From contig NZ_PRDG01000009.1 in the NCBI RefSeq assembly GCF_017883985.1, forward strand, positions 1 to 6,328: a stretch of DNA of 6,328 nucleotides. Reading direction: 5' to 3'. Source of the DNA: Streptococcus oricebi (GTDB lineage Bacteria; Bacillota; Bacilli; Lactobacillales; Streptococcaceae). Shown piece after piece: positions 1 through 5,990 of this stretch (the first letter of the stretch is position 1; each line of letters starts with the position of its first letter). The notes under the pieces are model-generated. The model searched no databases and was not told the DNA's origin. It was given only the letters and a program-made list of their open reading frames with translations. The translations under genes and the position numbers were made by a program.

Positions 1-1779
1 CAGGGGATTGAGGACCATACCATTTACTTGATTAACGACATTGGTCAATATGAAATTTTAAATGAAGATTTAAGTGGCTTGGAAGCAGCCGAAACCATTC
101 GGGAGGTGCCGACCGAGCTAGAGGCTATTGTCGATCAGATGGACGCCTTGACTCAGTCGCTGGGCATTGCGGACTTGCCGCAACCTTGGTTACCGCCATT
201 AGCGGAGCGGATGACCTTGGAAGAAATTCGTCCCCTATCCTTTAAGGAGGCTTGGCAGAGCGCCAAACAAGGCGTGTCCATCCTCCTTGGGGTGGCGGAT
301 ATTCCTCAGGAACAAAAGCAGGAGCCGGTGTCTATCAACCTGACCAAGGACGGCAATGTCCTACTCTACGGGGCACCCGGGACAGGAAAGACCACCTTCC
401 TCCAAAGTACCGCTATGGACTTGGCTCGCAACTACTCGCCTGAAGAGGTGGTGCTCTATCTCCTTGATTTTGGGACCAATGGACTGGCCCCACTGGGAAG
501 CCTGCCCCATGTGGCAGACCTCATGCTTCTGGACCAGGGGGAAAAGATTGCCAAGTTTGTGCGGATTCTTGAGCAAGAGCTGGCTAGACGGAAGAAACTC
601 CTGTCTGACTATGGAGTCGGAACCATGGAGCTTTACCGCCAGACTAGTGGCAAGGAAGAGCCGACCTTGGTGATTCTCTTGGATAGCTTTGAGGCCATGC
701 GAGACGAAGCCTTTGAGCCGGCTCTTCAGAGCCTGCTCATGCGGGTCTCTCGTGAGGGTCTTTCTATCGGGGTCCATCTAGTCATGACGGCTGGTCGCCA
801 AAGCAACCTAAGAGCGACCCTCTACAGCAACTTCAAGCACCAGCTGACCCTCAAGCAAAATGATAGCAGTGAGGTCCGCTCGATTGTGGGCTCCACCCCA
901 CTTGCGACGACCATGGAAGATATCAAGGGTCGGGCACTCATGAAGCGCCATGAAGTGGATGTGGTTCAGTTTGCCTTGCCGGTTGCTGGACACAATGATA
1001 TCCAGGTGGTCGAAAACCTACGAACCGAAGCCCAGACCATGCGGGAAGCTTGGCAGGGCAGTCGCCCAAGCGCCATTCCAATGGTACCAGAGGAGTTGGA
1101 GGCAGAAGTATTTTATGCCTCAGCCGGCGTTGCTCGTGAGCTAGCCGCCGAACGCCTCCCAATGGGACTCGATATGGAAACCGTTCAAACCGTCAGCTGG
1201 GAGCCTAAGAAGGGTCCTCTAGCCTATGTGGCAGGAACGGAAGAGCAGATGAATGCCATGACTGAACATATCATCAAGTTGTCTCAGAAAATCGACAAGC
1301 AAGTGGTTGTCTTAGCGCCGCCACACCATCTCTTACCGGACTTAACAGCAGAGGGCGTGGATGTCCTTTCTGGTGCCCAAGAGGTTACAGAGATGATTGA
1401 GGCCTTGTCCTTGAAGGTGGATGAACGCTTGGAAGCCAAAGAAGATGACTATCTCTTAAATGTGATTATCTACAATATGGCGGAGTTGGTGAACCAGTTA
1501 GATACCAACACCTTGACCCAGTTGACTAAGATTCTGGATAGGGGCTACCGGATTGGTTATGTTCCAATTGTTATCACCACCAATACGCTCTCTAGTCGGA
1601 TTGACGTTGCGTCCAAGTATGCCCGAAACCTGCGCCAAGGGATTGTGTCTGTAAGACTCAATGACCAGCAAGTTGTTCCAGTGACGACCAAGCCATTGAG
1701 AGAACCTCAACTGGACTATCAAGTGAGCTATTTAGTGCATGATGGAGTCGCTAAGAAGATGAAGACGATTATTGAATAG
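1..1779 (+). CDS. essC: EssC, T7SSb motor ATPase, C-terminal part (D2 and D3 domains), 5' end outside window
   Basis: EssC is the membrane-bound FtsK/SpoIIIE-type ATPase that drives and selects substrates of the type VIIb secretion system. The frame is open from base 1, so the 592 residues seen are the tail of a protein normally near 1,450-1,500 residues; the FHA domains, membrane segments and D1 lie upstream. Using window residue numbers, D2 spans about 75-345. It has a good Walker A, GAPGTGKT (124-131), the family-typical DFGTNGL just after it, a Walker B-like LVILLDSFEA ending near 232, and SREGLSIGVHLVMTAGR. D3 starts near LPMGLD (385) and is degenerate: the P-loop position reads AYVAGTEEQMNA with no GKT, and the Walker B-like strand is NVIIYNMAEL. 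In known EssC proteins D3 is the strain-variable part matched to local effectors. GC by eye is about 50% in D2, falling towards the 3' end. The next gene begins 18 bases after the stop. TTG at 28 is not a real start. Confidence 0.94.
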   Translation, partial: QGIEDHTIYLINDIGQYEILNEDLSGLEAAETIREVPTELEAIVDQMDALTQSLGIADLPQPWLPPLAERMTLEEIRPLSFKEAWQSAKQGVSILLGVADIPQEQKQEPVSINLTKDGNVLLYGAPGTGKTTFLQSTAMDLARNYSPEEVVLYLLDFGTNGLAPLGSLPHVADLMLLDQGEKIAKFVRILEQELARRKKLLSDYGVGTMELYRQTSGKEEPTLVILLDSFEAMRDEAFEPALQSLLMRVSREGLSIGVHLVMTAGRQSNLRATLYSNFKHQLTLKQNDSSEVRSIVGSTPLATTMEDIKGRALMKRHEVDVVQFALPVAGHNDIQVVENLRTEAQTMREAWQGSRPSAIPMVPEELEAEVFYASAGVARELAAERLPMGLDMETVQTVSWEPKKGPLAYVAGTEEQMNAMTEHIIKLSQKIDKQVVVLAPPHHLLPDLTAEGVDVLSGAQEVTEMIEALSLKVDERLEAKEDDYLLNVIIYNMAELVNQLDTNTLTQLTKILDRGYRIGYVPIVITTNTLSSRIDVASKYARNLRQGIVSVRLNDQQVVPVTTKPLREPQLDYQVSYLVHDGVAKKMKTIIE

Positions 1780-1797
1780 GAAAGGAAATAAATAGAC

Positions 1798-2217
1798 ATG
1801 CTTATTACAGAATATGGCGGTAGTCGATTAGAGTCGGATTATAAGTCGGCGAATACGATTCGGTTGGAAGGGGAACTAAAAGCGATTGAAGCGAAAATTT
1901 CAGCCCTTAGAACATCTTCCGGCTTTTTGGCTGATGTGAGTGCGGACACGATTAAGGAATCTTATGAAGGGGACGCTGGAGAACTCTACGGAAATAAATA
2001 CGATGAATTGACCGAGAAAGAAAAGTCGGACATTCAGAGTTATAAGAAGGCCTTTATGGACAAGAAGACCGATTTATTGGGTGTTGCCAAGGGAGAGATA
2101 GCCTATTTAGAGACTCAACGGTTCTTGGTCAATGCTAGTTTAACCATTTCCCGAATCTCCGATGCGGCGGAAGCTGAACGCCAGCGAGCTGAACGGGCTA
2201 AGAATCAAAAGAAATAG
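1798..2217 (+). CDS. Small helical T7SS partner protein (LXG-associated, DUF5082/YwqH-like candidate), 139 aa
   Basis: Predicted all-helical, charged protein without signal peptide, membrane segment or cysteine. It reads as two long amphipathic helices joined near YEGDAGELYG (residues 56-65). Y56-E57-G58 sits where WXG100-like and YwqH-like proteins carry their W-x-G turn, so the helix-turn-helix plan is kept while the tryptophan is replaced. The last 20 or so residues are Arg/Glu/Lys-rich (AEAERQRAERAKNQKK), suggesting a solvent-exposed helical tail. In T7SSb operons small proteins of this kind (Lap proteins) are encoded directly before an LXG effector and bind its N-terminal helical domain to build the secretion signal. 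Position, size and fold fit that role here: it follows essC by 18 bases and precedes the effector by 9. The Shine-Dalgarno GGAAAGGA (1779-1786) lies 11 bases before the ATG. Family assignment is by pattern only; the partner role is inference. Confidence 0.68.
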   Translation: MLITEYGGSRLESDYKSANTIRLEGELKAIEAKISALRTSSGFLADVSADTIKESYEGDAGELYGNKYDELTEKEKSDIQSYKKAFMDKKTDLLGVAKGEIAYLETQRFLVNASLTISRISDAAEAERQRAERAKNQKK

Positions 2218-2221
2218 GAGG
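2216..2221 (+). promoter_or_regulatory. Shine-Dalgarno AGGAGG that decides the effector start
   Basis: A perfect AGGAGG overlaps the TAG stop (2215-2217) of the preceding gene. It leaves 5 bases before the ATG at 2227 but only 2 before the GTG at 2224, so ATG 2227 is the preferred start. The overlap of stop codon and ribosome site suggests translational coupling of the small partner and the large effector. Confidence 0.8.
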
Positions 2222-2226
2222 TTGTG

Positions 2227-4485
2227 ATGGCAGTTGTACAAATAAATAGTAAGTCAGGCTTAGATGGACTTGGAAAAGTAATCTCTGAAGCTGGTGACCA
2301 ATATAATACGGCGATTAGTGAGGTTACCCGAAGTCTGGATGTAAAGACCGATAACCAAGAAGGCTCTGCCATTGAAGCCTTCGAGGCTAAACTCAATCAG
2401 ATTGCAGGAGCTGTCTTTGAGCAATACCCTCAATTATTGAAGGATTATGGTAAGGCTGTTTCTGAGTATGTGTCAGAGATTGAGGGGATTGGTTTTTCTA
2501 GTGAGACCTTGCGAACCAAAGCCACCCCCATTAACCATATTAAGAAATGGTTGACTACCGATACCTATAATGGTTTTAAGGATTTAAAGAAGGATTTAGA
2601 CACGGAATTTAAGGCGGTTATTGAGGCCTTAGCGATGAGCCCTCACAGTGTCGATGAGCCTACACCTAACTTAAATGACGCCTTGTCTACAGCCAAATCA
2701 GGTTTAGATAAGGCTGGTAAGACACGTCGTGAAACCCATGATAAGTTGGTCGCTGCGCTGGATACTTTTAAGGGGAAGTTGGACAGTGTCCAGACGGGTC
2801 TGACGGGGATTTTGGCTTCCTTGAAGAATGCGGAGTTTATCAATGGTTTACCCGCTACGGAAGTCGTTGCCTTGATTGCTCAAGGTAGCTTTAAGGCTGA
2901 GGATATGAATGATATTGATGTTATTCAGGCCGAAGGAGATGGGGCTGCTCTGATTGCCCTCCATTCTCCCGATAAGTTTAACAAACTGGGTCAGGTCAAC
3001 CCTACCAATGTCAGTGACCCCATGATGACTCTGATTTATAAGCTCTTTTATAATGAGGTCAAACCGGAAGTCGACAAGGACGGGAACCTTATCAAAATCG
3101 AAGTGGATAAAGAGGGGAATGTAATCAATGCTCCATCGTTGAAAAATATCGAAGCCTTTCTTGCCTCTTTAACTAAGCAAGATGTCTCACGAGTCAAAGC
3201 CTACACTGAAAAGCTAGTTAAGGCTGGAGACCGCTTGGGTCTGGTGATGCTGGGGCAAGGAATCGAAATGACGCCTGATTTTCCTAAGAATGGGACAGTC
3301 GAAGAGTTGGCTAAATATACAGAGGAATTGGCCAAGGCTTCTCCCAACTTGAAAGAGCTGAATATGAGCTTACAGCGGGCGGCTGCCCTGACTGGTCTTT
3401 TTGAAGGTGTCTATGCTTTGGAGATGGGACGAGATGCACGGGGTTCTCTACATGGTAAAGATGAGGTTAGTTATTACAGTACAATTCGACCTGGAAGCTT
3501 AAAATTTGGGGGACCAGACCGTATTCGTTTTGAAAATGAACTTTATGAAAATGGGAAATGGAGGGCTAAGACGACAGCTGAAGTCTTGCATTACCGTCAG
3601 TCGAAGGGGATTGCGGCCGACAAGTTGGTTAATACAATTGCCGAATTACAGGAAAAGAGAAATAAGGCTGCTTTGGAGTTTGTAAAAAACTTGACTCAAG
3701 AAACGGTATCCTTGATTCCCGGTGCATCAGCGGTTAACGTTGCAATTGATGTAGCAAATAATATCGCTGGTCTGGCAGAGAGCCCTAATTTAAAGAATGG
3801 AGCGAAGCTAGCTGGAAAAGGGACCCCTTATCTGCCAGAAAAGTGGAAGGGGGCGGCTGGTTTTAGCACGAAGACTGCTGAGTGGCTAGGTAACTATGTA
3901 GAGACGATGCAGAACTTAAGTAAGCAGTCAGCCGAAACGCAGGAGGCGCTTAAGAGTAATCTCTTTGATATTGGTGGTATCAATGTTAACTATGGGAATA
4001 GTGAAAAACCTGAGAACAAGGTTGTTCGTTATGCGCCGGAATATGACCTACAGTCGGCGCTTGAAATCCATGATTTGGAACAAAATGGCCTACGCGGCTA
4101 TATTTATCGGACCGAAGTAGAAAAAGCCCAGGAAGAAGGGGCATCAATAGACAAAGCAATCAAAACAGGTTGGGACCGTGTAGATGGATTTGAAAAAGCC
4201 AGTAAAAATTCGCAAACAAGCCGAGCCTATACAGCTAAGGTTAAGAACTTCTTGGCCGGAGAGGGAAATGGGCAGGTACATCTGGAGGTTGAGAAAGAGA
4301 GAGCTCCTTGGGACTTTCTTCCTGAGTCTAAGGAAGAGCAGGAGAAGAGAGTCACCGTTTCTGAGTTTTGGAATGGCATAAAGGAAGCGACGGGAAGTAC
4401 GGGACTGGCCTCCTATCTTGGTGATGGACCAGATGGGACTTTAAATAATCTGGCAGGCCACTATAGTCATTTGATTGGCGATTAG
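2227..4485 (+). CDS. Putative T7SS-secreted effector/toxin with LXG-like N-terminal domain, 752 aa
   Basis: Large hydrophilic protein with no Sec signal peptide and no cysteine, both common in T7SS substrates. Residues 1 to about 200 are predicted long helices resembling an LXG targeting domain: NQEGSAIEAFEAKL (43-56) falls where LXG proteins carry their L-x-G plus helix motif, with Gln-Glu-Gly in place of Leu-x-Gly, followed by a helix rich in Y, L and K. The middle (about 200-420) is mixed, with an imperfect 11-residue tandem repeat at 281-302 (EVDKDGNLIKI, then EVDKEGNVINA). A weakly hydrophobic Ala/Gly stretch occurs at about 492-518 (SLIPGASAVNVAIDVANNIA) and could be membrane-active. 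The C-terminal 230 residues match no toxin family I recognise, and no clear catalytic motif stands out. A small helical partner gene precedes it and a membrane protein gene follows 13 bases later, the usual order partner-effector-immunity. Effector role is inferred from context and N-terminal pattern; toxicity is unproven. Confidence 0.7.
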   Translation: MAVVQINSKSGLDGLGKVISEAGDQYNTAISEVTRSLDVKTDNQEGSAIEAFEAKLNQIAGAVFEQYPQLLKDYGKAVSEYVSEIEGIGFSSETLRTKATPINHIKKWLTTDTYNGFKDLKKDLDTEFKAVIEALAMSPHSVDEPTPNLNDALSTAKSGLDKAGKTRRETHDKLVAALDTFKGKLDSVQTGLTGILASLKNAEFINGLPATEVVALIAQGSFKAEDMNDIDVIQAEGDGAALIALHSPDKFNKLGQVNPTNVSDPMMTLIYKLFYNEVKPEVDKDGNLIKIEVDKEGNVINAPSLKNIEAFLASLTKQDVSRVKAYTEKLVKAGDRLGLVMLGQGIEMTPDFPKNGTVEELAKYTEELAKASPNLKELNMSLQRAAALTGLFEGVYALEMGRDARGSLHGKDEVSYYSTIRPGSLKFGGPDRIRFENELYENGKWRAKTTAEVLHYRQSKGIAADKLVNTIAELQEKRNKAALEFVKNLTQETVSLIPGASAVNVAIDVANNIAGLAESPNLKNGAKLAGKGTPYLPEKWKGAAGFSTKTAEWLGNYVETMQNLSKQSAETQEALKSNLFDIGGINVNYGNSEKPENKVVRYAPEYDLQSALEIHDLEQNGLRGYIYRTEVEKAQEEGASIDKAIKTGWDRVDGFEKASKNSQTSRAYTAKVKNFLAGEGNGQVHLEVEKERAPWDFLPESKEEQEKRVTVSEFWNGIKEATGSTGLASYLGDGPDGTLNNLAGHYSHLIGD
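3067..3132 (+). repeat. In-frame imperfect tandem repeat in the effector, 2 x 33 bases
   Basis: Two 11-codon units encode EVDKDGNLIKI and EVDKEGNVINA. Eight of 11 residues are identical or conservative, but synonymous bases differ, so the repeat is old or selected at protein level. The first unit with the next Glu resembles an EF-hand-like loop (acidic residues at loop positions 1, 3, 5 and 12, Gly at 6). A beta-hairpin repeat is equally possible. Confidence 0.6.
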
Positions 4486-4487
4486 AA

Positions 4488-4492
4488 AGAGG
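4488..4492 (+). promoter_or_regulatory. Shine-Dalgarno AGAGG for the candidate immunity gene
   Basis: AGAGG lies 6 bases before the ATG at 4499. This favours that start over the in-frame TTG at 4475, which overlaps the effector's end and has no ribosome site. The ATG start also places the basic residues KNRKR directly before the membrane helix. Confidence 0.72.
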
Positions 4493-4498
4493 TCCGAT

Positions 4499-5401
4499 AT
4501 GAAGAACAGAAAACGCCTCCTCTTGGGTTTCCTCGCTCTAATATTTATTTTATCGGTGGGACTAGCTTCCTTTTACTTGTGGAAATCTCAAATCTTCAAG
4601 AAGGTCGAATATGACTATGCCTCAGGCAAGCTGAGCCATATCCAGCTCTTCGGGGAACACAATCAATATGTGATTTTTAAGGGAGAGGGAGGAGTTACCC
4701 AGAATTACCTGGTGTCCATGAAGACAAAGGCACAAGTTAGGGATAAGACTGACCATACTCAGTTAAAAGGGGATTACTGGTATGTCGTAACTCGAGATTT
4801 GCGAACACCGGACCTTAAAGAAAAAAAAATTGATTTATATGCGGCCTTAAAAAACTATGATTCAAGCGTCGTTCCTTGGAGTTGGACTCCTGTTTACTAT
4901 GAGGGACGGGATTATCTTTCCGTGACCATTGGGAAGAATCTGGAACGGACTCGTCGGGCCTTTCTGGACTTGGAGACCGGTAAATTTCAAGACCCACCGA
5001 CTGGCTTTGATTTTAAGGCTTATATGGCAGAGATAAATGGTTCTAATATTTATTCAACAACTAGTTTGTGGGAAGTACTAGAAAAGAACCTTTTTATCAG
5101 TTTAGATTGGAGTATGTTTTTTGCAGAAAATCGTGTTGAAAATCCTAAATTAGATCCCAATATTAACTTTGTCAAGGACCATCCCGATGTGGCCAAGCGT
5201 TTTGTCCAGGGGGATTATATTTATCCCCGTAAGGGCCTGGTAACGCGGGACAGTCTCTACCAAGACTTGCGCCATTGGTTTGCGCCAGTTGGTCAGGATA
5301 AGCTGGAAGTGACAGCGACTGATAAAAAGACTGGAGAGGTGACGGTTGTCAATACTTACCAAGACTATCGAGCTTGGGAAGAAGCTCATAAAGGCCAATA
5401 A
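4499..5401 (+). CDS. Single-pass membrane protein with extracellular domain, candidate immunity protein, 300 aa
   Basis: The N-terminus has the pattern MKNRKR followed by a hydrophobic helix at about residues 7-28 (LLLGFLALIFILSVGLASFY), then a charged region of about 270 residues. The positive-inside rule predicts an uncleaved anchor or signal peptide with the bulk outside the cell. There is no cysteine, so it is not a lipoprotein. The outer part looks beta-rich (many Tyr/Trp/Phe, alternating patterns such as YWYVVTRDL) and ends in a charged stretch. The gene follows the effector by 13 bases, where T7SSb operons usually encode immunity. The topology is like that of TipC-type immunity proteins, which block an effector acting at the outer face of the membrane, but I see no specific sequence match to TipC. 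An accessory or processing role is also possible. A run of nine A residues at 4821-4829 is a possible slippage site. Confidence 0.6.
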   Translation: MKNRKRLLLGFLALIFILSVGLASFYLWKSQIFKKVEYDYASGKLSHIQLFGEHNQYVIFKGEGGVTQNYLVSMKTKAQVRDKTDHTQLKGDYWYVVTRDLRTPDLKEKKIDLYAALKNYDSSVVPWSWTPVYYEGRDYLSVTIGKNLERTRRAFLDLETGKFQDPPTGFDFKAYMAEINGSNIYSTTSLWEVLEKNLFISLDWSMFFAENRVENPKLDPNINFVKDHPDVAKRFVQGDYIYPRKGLVTRDSLYQDLRHWFAPVGQDKLEVTATDKKTGEVTVVNTYQDYRAWEEAHKGQ

Positions 5402-5429
5402 TGATATGAAAAAGAAAGGAAGCTGATAA

Positions 5430-5828
5430 ATGGCAGATAGTAAGAAGCAGATTCGTGTGGAACAAATTCGGAGTGTCCAAGCCAAGCTCCAAAGGGTTGT
5501 GATTGGTACAAGAGACTGTTCGCACATTGTAGACGACACTTCAAAAGAGAAGATTGAGGCTTGTATTGACCTCATCAATAGCAGTAGTACCAATCTTGAA
5601 CAAACTGTTGAAAATCTAAATGAATACCTCAATAATGTAGCTACTGCGTTTGAGAATGCGGATAAAGCTTTGGCTAGTCAAATTAAAGGGGTAACTACTA
5701 AAACGATGAAAACAGTGAGAGCAGACGCTGCTAAGGCTAAGAAAAAAGCCAAGGCAGCCAAGGACAAGAAAGTCAAAGCTAGCACATCTTACAGTAAGCT
5801 ACCAGATAGTAAGAAGTCTAAAAAGTAA
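5430..5828 (+). CDS. Small helical WXG100-like T7SS protein (Lap1/TIGR04197-like candidate) with lysine-rich tail, 132 aa
   Basis: The start ATG is supported by AGGA at 5417-5420, 9 bases upstream. Residues 1 to about 88 predict two helices with a Ser/Asn-rich turn around INSSSTN (49-55). The second helix ends in FENADKALASQI (74-85), which resembles the end of the small TIGR04197/DUF3130 type VII proteins, where an aromatic residue and a D-x-x-L/A pattern occur near the C-terminus. There is no W-x-G. Residues 95-132 form an Ala/Lys-rich tail with about 16 lysines (AKAKKKAKAAKDKK), likely disordered and strongly basic. There is no signal peptide or membrane segment; cysteines are at 30 and 45. 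Last gene of the unit, 28 bases after the membrane protein and 22 bases before the terminator stem. It may be a second effector partner placed after, instead of before, the effector. Family placement is tentative. Confidence 0.62.
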   Translation: MADSKKQIRVEQIRSVQAKLQRVVIGTRDCSHIVDDTSKEKIEACIDLINSSSTNLEQTVENLNEYLNNVATAFENADKALASQIKGVTTKTMKTVRADAAKAKKKAKAAKDKKVKASTSYSKLPDSKKSKK

Positions 5829-5850
5829 GTTCGTTCTGTCTAGTTGGATT

Positions 5851-5875
5851 GAAGACCCTCGGGTCTTCTTTTTTT
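5851..5875 (+). terminator. Intrinsic (rho-independent) terminator
   Basis: A perfect 7-bp stem, GAAGACC paired with GGTCTTC, encloses the loop CTCG (5851-5868) and is followed by seven T residues (5869-5875). It lies 22 bases after the stop of the last small gene and ends the essC-effector transcription unit on the + strand. Confidence 0.92.
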
Positions 5876-5897
5876 CTCCTTTCCGATTCTTGATTTA

Positions 5898-5906
5898 TGG
5901 TATAAT
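5898..5906 (+). promoter_or_regulatory. Extended -10 promoter-like site, TGGTATAAT
   Basis: A consensus TATAAT (5901-5906) is preceded by TGG, giving the TG-N extended -10 element common in streptococci. No good -35 hexamer is found 16-18 bases upstream (that spot reads about CCTTTC), as is tolerated by extended -10 promoters. It would transcribe rightwards from about 5913 into the truncated essC frame, which has no start codon or ribosome site. It may be a leftover promoter of a lost gene, may serve genes beyond the window, or may be chance. Confidence 0.5.
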
Positions 5907-5990
5907 AGTTTCATTCAAAGTTTACCTGCTCCTTGAAAATTCTATATTCCTTTCTATCTTTTTAGGCTAATTTTATTTGTCTGCTCTGCT

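Noticed and set aside
28..30. TTG as the start of a 583-residue protein
   Set aside because: The frame is open through base 1, no ribosome site precedes it, and the content is the interior of EssC; the true start lies outside the window.
361..777. Antisense 138-residue open frame within essC
   Set aside because: It lies fully opposite the conserved D2 ATPase coding sequence, has no ribosome site and shows no recognisable protein features.
4184..4381. 65-residue + strand frame inside the effector
   Set aside because: Out-of-frame overlap with the effector, Arg/Leu-rich shadow composition and no ribosome site.
4475..4498. Upstream TTG start for the membrane protein
   Set aside because: It overlaps the effector's end and lacks a ribosome site, whereas ATG 4499 has AGAGG 6 bases upstream and gives a normal signal-anchor start.
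5150..5632. Antisense 160-residue open frame with hydrophobic stretches
   Set aside because: It spans two well-supported + strand genes and their junction; hydrophobicity arises from reading lysine- and glutamate-rich codons backwards.
5851..5868. The hairpin as part of a repeat array, attachment site or CRISPR
   Set aside because: It occurs once and is followed by seven T residues, which is fully explained by an intrinsic terminator.
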